Assembly: GCA_017618115.1 (NCBI GenBank)
Contig: JAFZUX010000023.1
Coordinates: 1-46,548 of the forward strand
Source of the DNA: Bacteroidales bacterium
GTDB taxonomy: Bacteria > Bacteroidota > Bacteroidia > Bacteroidales > UBA932
Direction: 5' to 3'
Length of the DNA stretch: 46,548 nt
Part shown: one piece after another, positions 22,565-31,136 of the stretch
How the letters are laid out: each line of letters opens with the position of its first letter
Numbering within the stretch: position 1 is the stretch's first letter
Notes under the pieces: generated by a model
Told to the model about the DNA's origin: nothing
Databases searched by the model: none
Seen by the model: only the letters and a program-made list of their open reading frames with translations
Translations under genes and position numbers: made by a program

Positions 22565-24097
22565 TTACATGTTGTTTTGTTCTCTCAGACGGAAGGCCTC
22601 CTTAATGGTCTCCTTGTCATCCATGTGGCGTTTTTCAGTTCCTATAATCTGGTAATCTTCATGTCCCTTTCCGGCAACCAGTATTATGGAATCCGGCTTT
22701 GCTCCCATTACCGCATTCTGAATTGCCTGAATACGGTCCGGTATGAACTTGGCCTTGAGTACGCTCTCCGCATCCATTCCCGCCTTAATGTTCTCTATGA
22801 TTGCCATAGGATCCTCAGTGCGCGGATTATCACTTGTGACAAAAATCTTGTCTGCGTAATTTCCTGCTATGGAGCCCATTACAGGACGCTTGGTGCGGTC
22901 TCTGTCTCCTCCGCAGCCAAAGACTACGGTGAGCCCGCCCTTTGGTTTTAGAGCCTTCAGAGTCTTTAGCACATTCTCCAAAGCGTCCGGAGTGTGAGCG
23001 TAATCTACCGCCGCAATAATGTTGTCCTCTCCGCGGAAATACTCCAGACGGCCGGAGACGCTGTGCAGAGAGCTCATTATCTTAACTACCTCATCGTGAG
23101 GAGCTCCCAAAAGGATGGCGGCACCGTAAATGGCGGTGAGGTTCTCTGCGTTGTACTCTCCGATGAAGTTGCACCACACCTCAGTTCCGTTGATATTGAG
23201 CTGCATACCGTCTATGCTCTGCTCAATGATTCTGGTCTTAAAGTCTGCAACGTTGCGGGTAGAGTAGGTGTGTACCTGCGCCTTGCAGTTCTGAACCATA
23301 AACTCTCCGTTGCGGTCATCTATGTTGGTAAGCGCAAAGGCCTCTTTATCAAGAGAATCAAAGAAGAGTTTCTTGCAGTTGCGGTAGTTCTCAAAGGTCT
23401 TGTGGTAATCTAAATGATCGTGAGTCAAGTTTGTGAAGATTCCTCCGGCAAACTTCACTCCCATAATCCTCTCCTGGTCAATGGCGTGGGAGGAGACCTC
23501 CATAAAGCAGTACTGGCAACCCTTAGCCACCATCTGGTCCAAAAGTTTGTTGAGTTCCAGCGGACCCGGCGTGGTGTTAATGGTAGGGAGTTTCTGCTCG
23601 CACACGTAATTGGCTATGGTTGAGATCAATCCGCACTTGTAGCCCAGAGCGGTGAAGGTGTTGTAGAGCAGAGTTGCAATACTGGTCTTTCCGTTGGTTC
23701 CCGTAACTCCTATGAGTTTCAGTTGGTGAGAAGGATTGCAGAAATTGTTAACGGCAATCATTGCCTCCGCCTCACGGCTGCTCTTTACCACAATGTAAAC
23801 CACAATGTCTCTGTCTCCTCTTCTGATAGGCGCCTCTTCATCCTCGGGAATATTCTCACACACAATGTATTGCGCGCCTCTCTCAATGGCATCGCGAATA
23901 TATTTGCCGCCGTCTGCAACGGCACCTCTTACCGCAATGAACAATGAGCCCCTGGTGCACTTTCTGGAATCTGCCGTAATGCTCTTTACGTCATTGCTGT
24001 TTACCAGAGAGAACATAGCGGTGTCCGGAGAGAGTTCCTCTTTTCCCTGAAACTCGCGTATGATTCTTATACCCTTAAGTAACTGACTTAGTCTCAT
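22565..24097 (-). CDS. murE: MurE ligase, meso-diaminopimelate type (510 aa)
   Basis: This enzyme adds the third amino acid of the stem peptide. GVTGTNGKTS holds the ATP loop (133-138), and THDHLDYHKTFENY follows. The substrate motif DNPR (423-426, in VTSDNPRTEDP) is the one seen in enzymes that use meso-diaminopimelate rather than lysine, so the wall should be of the A1-gamma type. Its start overlaps the end of ftsI by 4 bp (ATGA-type coupling). Confidence 0.96.
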   Translation of the reverse strand: MRLSQLLKGIRIIREFQGKEELSPDTAMFSLVNSNDVKSITADSRKCTRGSLFIAVRGAVADGGKYIRDAIERGAQYIVCENIPEDEEAPIRRGDRDIVVYIVVKSSREAEAMIAVNNFCNPSHQLKLIGVTGTNGKTSIATLLYNTFTALGYKCGLISTIANYVCEQKLPTINTTPGPLELNKLLDQMVAKGCQYCFMEVSSHAIDQERIMGVKFAGGIFTNLTHDHLDYHKTFENYRNCKKLFFDSLDKEAFALTNIDDRNGEFMVQNCKAQVHTYSTRNVADFKTRIIEQSIDGMQLNINGTEVWCNFIGEYNAENLTAIYGAAILLGAPHDEVVKIMSSLHSVSGRLEYFRGEDNIIAAVDYAHTPDALENVLKTLKALKPKGGLTVVFGCGGDRDRTKRPVMGSIAGNYADKIFVTSDNPRTEDPMAIIENIKAGMDAESVLKAKFIPDRIQAIQNAVMGAKPDSIILVAGKGHEDYQIIGTEKRHMDDKETIKEAFRLREQNNM

Positions 24098-26262
24098 TGT
24101 TCTGTGATGTTATTAGTTGTTTCTGGTTCCGTTTCTTTCTTAATCTCTGCCTTTTTTCTCAGTTGGAGAGTTATTGTTCCTCCCTTCTCAGCGTGGGCTT
24201 TAGGTGTCTGCTCCACAACTCTGCCGCTTCCGTTGAACGCCACTTTGAATCCCTGATTCTCAAGTATGTAGAGCGCATCCTTAAGTCCCATTCCAACAAC
24301 GTTTACAAGTGAATCCTTCTCAATTGTAAAACTGTCTGCCTTAACTCCGGAGGTGTCCGTTCTAAAACTTACATACCGGCTGTTGCCTATCTGAGCAATC
24401 AAATCTTTGCTGTTGGTGGAAGGAAGAGCGCTCATAACAATCTTGCTCTCCTTTCCCATTCCCTTGGCAATCTGTGGGTTTGAACGCTTGGCGCTCTTCT
24501 GGCTGCCGTCCAGCAGTACGTTCCACTCCGGAGAATTTGCATAGATGAATCTTGCAATTCTGAGGAACGGAGGACCCGCCTGGCTTGCTCCGTAGAAACT
24601 TCCCGCCGTCTGACCTGAATAGAGGATTACAATCACGGTGTATTCAGGATCTTCAGAAGGGAAGAATCCGCAGAATGTTGCCTGATATCTTCTCATTCCG
24701 TTTCTCTCGTAACCGCCTCCCTCAAAGGCAATTCTGGCGGTTCCCGTCTTGCCGCTAATATGGAACGGCTCATTGTTCATCATCTTTCCCGTACCCTCCG
24801 TAACAACTGCACGCAAAGCCTCCTGCGCCATCTTGGCCGTCTTCTCGGAGCAGATGGAACCGCTAATCTCCTGAGGCTTGAAACGTTTCTCAACCTTGCC
24901 GTCCCTCTCGTAAGACTCTATGAAATAGGGCTTCATCATCTTACCGTTGTTTGCAATTGCATTGTAGAAGGTAAGGGTGTGAAGAGGGGTGATAAGCATT
25001 CCGTATCCGAATCCCATAGAGGCCAAGAGTCCCGGAGTCCAGATAGACTCGTCCGGTGAGTGAATCACCGCGGTTCCCTCTCCCTGAATATCCAGGTGGA
25101 ATCTCTCTCCCAACTTCATGTTCTGCACTCTGTTCACAAACTTCTTAGGATCAGAGGCATAGTTACGTGTCACAATCTTTGCAAAGCAGACGTTGGAGGA
25201 GTGAGCAAATGCTCCTTTAAGCGTCTGCATTCCTACGGCGTGGCTGTCCGTAACCTTCTGGTTCATATAAACCCACTGTCCGCTACCGCCGTCTACCATA
25301 GAACTCAGAGTCTCAACTCCGTCCTCCAAAACCGCCACCAGCGTTACGAGTTTAAGAACGGAACCCGGTTCAGTTGCCTGACCTACAGCGTAGTTCAGAG
25401 ACTCGTCATAACCTCCTTTGCCGTTGTTCTTTAAGTTGGAGATTGCACGGATGGCTCCGGTCTTCCTCTCCATAACCACTGCGGTTGCACCCTCCACGTT
25501 AATTCCCTTTGAGAGTTGCTCCTTAAGTGCATCCTCCACAGCCTCCTGTAAATCAATGTCTATGGTGGTCCTAATGGTGTAACCGTCTTTAGGTGCAAGG
25601 TTCTGATCCGAGTTGATTGGAACCCACTCACCGCCGCTCATCTTCTGGTACATCTGTCTGCCCGGAGTTCCCTTGAGGTAGTAGTCACAACTTCCCTCAA
25701 TACCGGTTCCAACACCCAAAGAGTTGATGAAACCAATTGTCCTGTAGGCAGTTCTGCCGTATGGATACTTTCTCTTGGACTCCTCCTCCACAATGATTCC
25801 GCCTCTGTTGCCACCCTTGTTAAAGAGCGGAAAACTCTTAACCTGAGCAAGTTCCGAGTAGTCCAACAAGCGGTTGTTAATGGCCAGATATCTCTTTCCC
25901 TTCTGACTTCCCTCCACAATCATCTGCTTGTACTGAGCCGCTGTCTTGTCCTGGTAAAACTCTGCAAGTGAGGCTGCAAGACCGTCTATGTACTTGTTGA
26001 AGGTATCCTTCTCCTGCACAGTGCAGTCCATCTTAATCTTGTAGTAAGGAACGCTGCTGGCCAGCAGACGACCGTCCTTTGCAAGTATGTCTCCCCTTAT
26101 GGAAGGAATCTCGCGAGTACGGTAAGCAATCTTATCTCCGCTCTTGATGTCCTTCTTAAAGAACTGAACCACAATGATTCTGGCAATCACAAGGAAGAGA
26201 ATCAAGAGCAGGAATTGGAATACCCTGGCGGAACGCTTGAATATGAGTTCATGTTTCTCCAT
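24094..26262 (-). CDS. ftsI: Septal penicillin-binding protein FtsI with PASTA domain (722 aa)
   Basis: This class B transpeptidase crosslinks septal peptidoglycan. The N-terminal transmembrane helix is at about 15-33 and the pedestal domain follows (PSIRGDILAKDGRLLA). Catalytic motifs are S301-V-L-K304, SSN (355-357) and KTG (505-507). A PASTA domain lies at about 650-705 (LVNVVGMGLKDALYILENQG), and the Glu/Thr-rich tail ends ITEQ. C-terminal PASTA domains on FtsI are normal in Bacteroidota. The start codon overlaps the ftsL stop by one base. Confidence 0.96.
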   Translation of the reverse strand: MEKHELIFKRSARVFQFLLLILFLVIARIIVVQFFKKDIKSGDKIAYRTREIPSIRGDILAKDGRLLASSVPYYKIKMDCTVQEKDTFNKYIDGLAASLAEFYQDKTAAQYKQMIVEGSQKGKRYLAINNRLLDYSELAQVKSFPLFNKGGNRGGIIVEEESKRKYPYGRTAYRTIGFINSLGVGTGIEGSCDYYLKGTPGRQMYQKMSGGEWVPINSDQNLAPKDGYTIRTTIDIDLQEAVEDALKEQLSKGINVEGATAVVMERKTGAIRAISNLKNNGKGGYDESLNYAVGQATEPGSVLKLVTLVAVLEDGVETLSSMVDGGSGQWVYMNQKVTDSHAVGMQTLKGAFAHSSNVCFAKIVTRNYASDPKKFVNRVQNMKLGERFHLDIQGEGTAVIHSPDESIWTPGLLASMGFGYGMLITPLHTLTFYNAIANNGKMMKPYFIESYERDGKVEKRFKPQEISGSICSEKTAKMAQEALRAVVTEGTGKMMNNEPFHISGKTGTARIAFEGGGYERNGMRRYQATFCGFFPSEDPEYTVIVILYSGQTAGSFYGASQAGPPFLRIARFIYANSPEWNVLLDGSQKSAKRSNPQIAKGMGKESKIVMSALPSTNSKDLIAQIGNSRYVSFRTDTSGVKADSFTIEKDSLVNVVGMGLKDALYILENQGFKVAFNGSGRVVEQTPKAHAEKGGTITLQLRKKAEIKKETEPETTNNITEQ

Positions 26263-26603
26263 CAGATATCCTCCTTGCTCTCCATTCGTTTAACCCTGTA
26301 TGCCGGAGCGGTAGGGTCCTTAAGTGTTGAACCGCTCTGTTGCAGACGCAGTTTAATCTGTCCGCGACTGCTCTGTGCCTGCAGTTTTGCCTCCTTGCTG
26401 GTATAGTCCGCCTTAAGATTTTTGAGCTCTCTCTGAACCCTGCTGGTGTCTTTATGCGTCTTTATAACAGCCAGATTTATAGTGATGTACAGGAATATCA
26501 GGAAGAAGATGTAGATGATAAAAACCCACTGGCCGGCCAGTTGCTTACTTGAAAGGAACTGTCCGCCCAATAGATCTCTTCTGATGTTAAACTTGTTTGC
26601 CAT
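26262..26603 (-). CDS. ftsL: FtsL-like division protein (113 aa)
   Basis: This is a short bitopic protein: a cytoplasmic start of about 25 residues, one membrane helix (WVFIIYIFFLIFLYITINLA, 26-45), then a periplasmic coiled-coil stretch (VQRELKNLKADYTSKEAKLQ). Size, topology and the place between rsmH and ftsI identify the Bacteroidota FtsL-like protein; sequence similarity across this family is low. A gap of 69 bp to rsmH is the largest inside the operon. Confidence 0.85.
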   Translation of the reverse strand: MANKFNIRRDLLGGQFLSSKQLAGQWVFIIYIFFLIFLYITINLAVIKTHKDTSRVQRELKNLKADYTSKEAKLQAQSSRGQIKLRLQQSGSTLKDPTAPAYRVKRMESKEDI

Positions 26604-26672
26604 CTTTACGCTTCTTTTCTTCCCGATATATTATATCACAACTCTGTCTTTACCACTGCAATCTACTGCTGC

Positions 26673-27548
26673 TCATCCCCTTATACGCTCTGCAATTCTC
26701 AACTTGGCGGAGCGGCTGCGCCCGTTGGCGGCCATCTCCTCCTCCGTTGGGAGAATAGGTTTCTTGTTGACAATAGAGAAAGAGCCTTCCGCTTTCCCAT
26801 CGCGGAGGAAATTCTTTACAATCCTGTCTTCAAGTGAGTGATAGGTGATTACGGAGAGCCTGCCGCCGCCTCTGAGTACCTCTTTTGCGCCGCAGAGCAG
26901 ATCTTCCAGGGCCCTCATCTCCTGATTTACCTCAATTCTAAGCGCTTGGAATACCTTTCCCAGGAATTTTCTCTCAGTCTGCGGATTGTAGAGTTTTTCC
27001 AACACCCTCTTAAGGTCTGATGTAGTGAGGATTGGCTCACCACTCTCCCTTTGCCGGCAAATAAGGGTAGCCACCTTACGGGCATTGTCCAACTCTCCGT
27101 ACTCTCTGAAGATTCTTGTTAGATCATCTAAAGAACTCTCCGCAATAAGTTCACGGGCACTCAGTTTCTGCTCCGTGTTCATTCTCATATCCAGCTGAGA
27201 ATCAAATCTGTAGGAGAACCCTCTCTCCGCAGTGTCAAACTGGTGGGATGATACTCCGAGGTCTGCGATTATTCCGTCAACCCCCTCAATCTTATGGTAT
27301 TTGACAAAGTTTTCAATGAACCTGAAATTGCTCCTTACGGCAATGACCCTTTTGTCGCCAGGAGCATTTTCAATGGCCTCCTCATCCTGGTCAACGACCA
27401 GAAGAGTGCCTTTACTTCCCAATCTATCAAGTATTTCCCTTGTGTGGCCTCCCCCTCCCAGAGTGGCGTCAATGAAGACACCATCCCTCTTTTCCTCAAT
27501 GCAGAGAGCATCTACGCTCTGCTCCAACAACACGGGTTTGTGATACAT
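26673..27548 (-). CDS. rsmH: 16S rRNA (cytosine-1402-N4)-methyltransferase RsmH (291 aa)
   Basis: RsmH (formerly MraW) methylates C1402 in the decoding centre of 16S rRNA using S-adenosylmethionine. MYHKPVLLEQSVDAL, the SAM loop DATLGGGGHTREIL and the C-terminal SVITYHSLEDRIVKNFLR are diagnostic. It starts 7 bp after mraZ, as second gene of the dcw cluster. Confidence 0.97.
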   Translation of the reverse strand: MYHKPVLLEQSVDALCIEEKRDGVFIDATLGGGGHTREILDRLGSKGTLLVVDQDEEAIENAPGDKRVIAVRSNFRFIENFVKYHKIEGVDGIIADLGVSSHQFDTAERGFSYRFDSQLDMRMNTEQKLSARELIAESSLDDLTRIFREYGELDNARKVATLICRQRESGEPILTTSDLKRVLEKLYNPQTERKFLGKVFQALRIEVNQEMRALEDLLCGAKEVLRGGGRLSVITYHSLEDRIVKNFLRDGKAEGSFSIVNKKPILPTEEEMAANGRSRSAKLRIAERIRG

Positions 27549-27555
27549 TTTTCAG

Positions 27556-28020
27556 CTATCCAAGGAGTTCTTCTGTAAGCGATTCAAAATCAGTTTCGTT
27601 AATCCTATTCTTTCCGTAGTTCTCCTTAGCCCAGATCTCAATCTTGAAATCATTTCCAAAGAATACGATCTCTTTCTTCACACCAATTCTCTCCAACAGA
27701 CTCTTTGGAATGATAATTCTTCCAACCTTCTGGTCTAACGTCACCATAGCGCGGTCCATCATGTACTCTCTGTACCAGTCCTGATCCTTTCTGCGGAAAA
27801 GATTCAGGCGACTGCGAATCTGCTCGCTCTCCTGGTCCCACTGCTGGTAGGTGAACATGTTGAGACAGTTGGCATAGATGTCCTTTTTGATGACAAAGGA
27901 AACCTCTCCGCCCGGCTCAATGCCCAAATACTTACTAACCAAAGACTTATAAGCAGCAGGTACAACAACTCTGCCCTTATCGTCCAGCTTAGCTTCGTAT
28001 GTTCCAATAAACTTTACCAT
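27556..28020 (-). CDS. mraZ: Transcriptional regulator MraZ (154 aa)
   Basis: This is the AbrB/SpoVT-fold DNA-binding protein that opens most dcw clusters. Two swapped-hairpin repeats are visible: AKLDDKGRVVVPAAYKSL near residue 10 and LDQKVGRIIIPKSLLERIGV near 95. In studied bacteria MraZ represses its own operon by binding TGGG-type boxes. Three such boxes lie upstream at 28071-28095, so autoregulation of the whole 12-gene operon is likely. Confidence 0.95.
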   Translation of the reverse strand: MVKFIGTYEAKLDDKGRVVVPAAYKSLVSKYLGIEPGGEVSFVIKKDIYANCLNMFTYQQWDQESEQIRSRLNLFRRKDQDWYREYMMDRAMVTLDQKVGRIIIPKSLLERIGVKKEIVFFGNDFKIEIWAKENYGKNRINETDFESLTEELLG

Positions 28021-28051
28021 TTTGAATTGCCTATAGGGGTCTTACCCGCAA

Positions 28052-28095
28052 CAAAATTAGGAATTCTTTTCCCACTTTTTCCCACTTCATTCCAC
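28052..28095 (-). promoter_or_regulatory. mraZ promoter with three MraZ boxes
   Basis: Read on the minus strand, GTGGA, GTGGG and GTGGG occur at exactly 10-bp intervals (plus-strand positions 28091-28095, 28081-28085, 28071-28075). Eleven bp further on is TAATTTTG (28052-28059), a TAnnTTTG -7 box, 31 bp before the mraZ start codon. The GTGGR repeats resemble the 10-bp-periodic direct repeats bound by MraZ in other phyla and would occupy the -33 region. Confidence 0.7.
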
Positions 28096-28123
28096 TTTAT
28101 ATTAAAAAAGTTATCAACAATTA

Positions 28124-28155
28124 AAGCCCTAACTTTGTGCAAAAGTCAGGGCCTT
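28124..28155 (-). terminator. Terminator of the dnaX-lptB operon
   Basis: GCCCT (28126-28130) pairs with AGGGC (28148-28152) and ACTTT (28132-28136) with AAAGT (28142-28146), giving a 10-bp stem with one mismatch. On the minus strand it is followed by CTTTAATTG. A smaller hairpin CCCGG-AAA-CCGGG (28210-28222) lies directly after the lptB stop. It separates dnaX-lptB from the mraZ promoter. Confidence 0.55.
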
Positions 28156-28229
28156 AACCTAAATCTATATGTCTTAACTGATTATAAACGCAATTTAAAG
28201 TGCGCTAAACCCGGAAACCGGGCCAAAAA

Positions 28230-28982
28230 CTACTCGTCCTCCCTTACGGAGAGCTTAGCCTTACGGAGGTCAAAGTTGGTTCCCAGGTACTTTTTACGTA
28301 CATCCTCATTTGCCGCCAACTCCTCCGGGGTGCCTTTATAGAGGATTTTTCCCTCAAAAAGCATATAGGCGCGGTCTGTAATGGCCAGAGTCTCGTGAAC
28401 GTTGTGGTCCGTAATAATGATACCTATGTTCTTCTTCTTCAGTTTTGCAATAATGTGCTGAATATCCTCAACTGCAATAGGATCCACACCTGCAAACGGC
28501 TCATCCAGAAGGATGAACTTAGGGTTGATGGCAAGCGCACGTGCAATCTCGCATCTTCTTCTTTCTCCTCCCGATAGCTGAATACCATAACTCTTTCTAA
28601 CCTTCTGAAGGGTAAACTCTTCTATCAACTCCTCCAGCCTCTCCTTACGCTGTGCGGCAGATATATCTGAGAGTTCCATAACGGCGTTAAGGTTGTCTTC
28701 TACAGAGAGTTTTCGGAATACGGAAGCCTCCTGAGCAAGGTAGCCCAACCCCTTCTGCGCACGCATATACATAGGAAGGGTGGTAATCTCCTCATCATCC
28801 AGGAAAATCTTTCCGCCGTTAGGCTTTACAAGCCCCGTAACCATGTAGAAACTAGTGGTTTTGCCAGCACCGTTAGGACCCAGAAGTCCCACAATCTCTC
28901 CCTGCTCCACATCGTATGAGACATCGTTGACTACGGTTCTCACACCATATTTTTTTACAAGATGTTCGCAACGTAAACGCAT
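28230..28982 (-). CDS. lptB: LPS export ABC transporter ATP-binding protein LptB (250 aa)
   Basis: This ATPase powers lipopolysaccharide extraction from the inner membrane with LptFG. Walker A is [16 protein letters not shown], the Q-loop segment is [15 protein letters not shown], the signature is [15 protein letters not shown], and Walker B is [13 protein letters not shown]. The QEASVF and GGERRR forms are characteristic of LptB rather than amino-acid transport ATPases. It begins 8 bp after dnaX. Confidence 0.95.
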   Translation of the reverse strand: MRLRCEHLVKKYGVRTVVNDVSYDVEQGEIVGLLGPNGAGKTTSFYMVTGLVKPNGGKIFLDDEEITTLPMYMRAQKGLGYLAQEASVFRKLSVEDNLNAVMELSDISAAQRKERLEELIEEFTLQKVRKSYGIQLSGGERRRCEIARALAINPKFILLDEPFAGVDPIAVEDIQHIIAKLKKKNIGIIITDHNVHETLAITDRAYMLFEGKILYKGTPEELAANEDVRKKYLGTNFDLRKAKLSVREDE

Positions 28983-28990
28983 AGTGAATC

Positions 28991-30967
28991 TTATTTAAGT
29001 TCCAACCCCAAATCTTTCTTAAAGGAGGCAAACTGAGGGTTTGTCTGATCCAGGTAATTCTCCTTATCCTGAGGCATATACATCTTCTTAATTATATCCT
29101 CTTTGCTCTTAATCTTAACAGCCAGACGAACGTTCTCATTCTGCAGTGCCTTACGAAGGAAAGCACCCATCTGAGCTCCCGCCTGCTGCTCCATCCAACT
29201 CTTTTGGCTTGAGTTACTTACAAAGAAATCAATTGTAACGTTATCCTCTTCCAACTGAGGCTGAGTTCCCCGCAATGCTGCAATAAAGCGAGGTAAACGA
29301 GGTGTCTTGCCCTCATAGAACTGAATCATCTTCTCCCAAGCCCCATCTACATCCTGCTGAGTAACAGGCTTCTGCGTAGATGCACCCATGAAGTCCAAAG
29401 GCTTCTTCTCCTCCTCTTTCTTGTTCAGCAAACCGTTGATAGACAAGCCACTGCTGAATTGCGGTTTAGGGGAAGGTGCCGGCTCCGTGGCAGGCTCCGC
29501 CGCCGGTGTAGGGGTAGGCTCAGGCTCTGCAACAGCTTCAGCCTTTATCTCCTCTTTTTTCTCTTCAACTACTTCAATCTTAGGTTCTTCCCTCTTTTCC
29601 TCAACAACTTCAATTCTAGGTTCTTCTATTTTCTTCTCCTCAACGACCTCAACATTTGGCTCCTCTGCCGGCTTCTCTGCAACTGCTTCAGGCTCAGCTG
29701 CTTTCACTGGCTCAGGCTCTGATTCTACCTTTGCCTTCTCTGCAACCGGCTCAGGAGTAGGGGCTTGCACAGGCTCTTCAACCTTTACTGGCTCAGGCTT
29801 GGCAACAGGCTGTGGTGCAGGAACGGCCTGAGGCCTTGCTACCGGTTGAGGCTGTGGCGCTGCAACCATCGGCTGATCAAGAATTTGGCTTATACGTACC
29901 AGCATAAACTCTACAAGCAATCGTTGGTTGTTGCTGCGGCTGTAATCGCTCTCACACTTCTCCGTTGCTGCAAGAGCGCGGAAGAGGAACTTCAGTGGAC
30001 ATCTCTGTGCCTGATCCTTGTAACGCTGCTCCAACTCCGGAGAAACTTCCAACAGTTTGCTGGATGCTGTCTCCTTGCAAATGAGCAGGTTACGCAGATG
30101 GTTCCCTAATCCTCCAACAAAGTAGAGAGCGTTGAATCCTTTGGAGAGCACATCGTCAAATAGAACCAGTGACTCTGCAAAGTTGCCGCTCAGTGAGTTA
30201 TCTATGAGTCTGAAATAGTAGTCGTAATCCAGAACGTTGAGGTTCTTGATGACGGAGTTGTAATCTACTGTGTTTCCGCAGAATGCAACCACCTGGTCAA
30301 AGAGCGTAAGGGCATCTCTCATAGCTCCGTCCGCCTTCTGGGCAATGACGTGGAGAGAGGAATCGTCTATCTGAACCTGCTCTTTGCCGGCAATCATTTT
30401 AAGATTTTTAACAATATCAGGAATGGAGATTCTGTTAAAATCATAAACCTGGCAACGGCTTAATATTGTAGGAATTATCTTATGTTTCTCTGTGGTTGCA
30501 AGAATGAAGATTGCATGTGCCGGCGGCTCCTCCAGCGTCTTAAGGAAGGCGTTGAATGCGGAGGTTGAGAGCATGTGCACCTCATCTATGATGTAGACAC
30601 CGTACTTTCCAATCTGCGGAGGTATCATAACCTTCTCAGTAAGAGCACGAATATCATCTACGGAGTTGTTGGAGGCGGCATCCAGTTCATGGATACAGTA
30701 TGAACGCCCCTCCTGGAAAGATTTGCAAGACTCGCACTCTCCGCAAGGCTCCATATCCTCGCCCGGGTTCATGCAGTTTATAATCTTTGCAAATATTCTG
30801 GCAGTGGTGGTTTTACCAACGCCTCTAGGACCGCAAAAGAGGTATGCATGAGCAAGTTGTCCTCTCTTGATGGAGTTCTTGAGTGTGGTAGCTATACTGT
30901 CTTGTCCTATAAGGGTCCCAAACGTTGCGGGGCGGTATTTTCTTGCAGAAACGATAAACTTTTCCAT
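28991..30967 (-). CDS. dnaX: DNA polymerase III subunit gamma/tau (658 aa)
   Basis: This is the clamp-loader ATPase. The start chosen is ATG 30967 ([16 protein letters not shown]) because a TAAATTTG box at 30974-30981 lies only 6 nt upstream, so longer frames would start before the promoter. Walker A is GPRGVGKT (46-53), the zinc cysteines are C65, C75, C78 and C81, and the sensor region is [19 protein letters not shown]. After the collar domain, a Pro/Glu/Val/Lys-rich linker of about 150 residues contains repeats such as [12 protein letters not shown], followed by the tau C-terminal domain. A run of six A within the linker could permit slippage to a shorter gamma form. Confidence 0.95.
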   Translation of the reverse strand: MEKFIVSARKYRPATFGTLIGQDSIATTLKNSIKRGQLAHAYLFCGPRGVGKTTTARIFAKIINCMNPGEDMEPCGECESCKSFQEGRSYCIHELDAASNNSVDDIRALTEKVMIPPQIGKYGVYIIDEVHMLSTSAFNAFLKTLEEPPAHAIFILATTEKHKIIPTILSRCQVYDFNRISIPDIVKNLKMIAGKEQVQIDDSSLHVIAQKADGAMRDALTLFDQVVAFCGNTVDYNSVIKNLNVLDYDYYFRLIDNSLSGNFAESLVLFDDVLSKGFNALYFVGGLGNHLRNLLICKETASSKLLEVSPELEQRYKDQAQRCPLKFLFRALAATEKCESDYSRSNNQRLLVEFMLVRISQILDQPMVAAPQPQPVARPQAVPAPQPVAKPEPVKVEEPVQAPTPEPVAEKAKVESEPEPVKAAEPEAVAEKPAEEPNVEVVEEKKIEEPRIEVVEEKREEPKIEVVEEKKEEIKAEAVAEPEPTPTPAAEPATEPAPSPKPQFSSGLSINGLLNKKEEEKKPLDFMGASTQKPVTQQDVDGAWEKMIQFYEGKTPRLPRFIAALRGTQPQLEEDNVTIDFFVSNSSQKSWMEQQAGAQMGAFLRKALQNENVRLAVKIKSKEDIIKKMYMPQDKENYLDQTNPQFASFKKDLGLELK

Positions 30968-30973
30968 ACGATA

Positions 30974-31106
30974 CAAATTTATGAAAAAATGGTCTCTTTT
31001 AATCAATCTTCCAAGATTGTTTTTGCTACAACTTGTATAAATTTTGAGAATCCATACAAGAACTCTTGAAATAATTTTGAGATTCCGTCAAAATGGCCTA
31101 TTTTTG
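30974..31106. promoter_or_regulatory. Divergent promoter region between dnaX and the ATPase gene
   Basis: The minus-strand -7 box TAAATTTG (30974-30981) serves dnaX, and the plus-strand TATTTTTG (31099-31106) is the candidate for the gene at 31137. Between them are two inverted repeats: CAATCTT-CC-AAGATTG (31004-31019) and CTTGTAT/ATACAAG (31032-31038, 31054-31060). ATTTTGAGAATCC and ATTTTGAGATTCC also form a direct repeat. No regulator can be assigned. Confidence 0.5.
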
Positions 31107-31136
31107 TGTCTGAGAAATAAATAAAAAGTGAGGAAC

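Noticed and set aside
28111-28120. TTATCAACA as a DnaA box or origin signal
   Set aside because: It is a single weak match with no cluster, no AT-rich unwinding region and no dnaA nearby.
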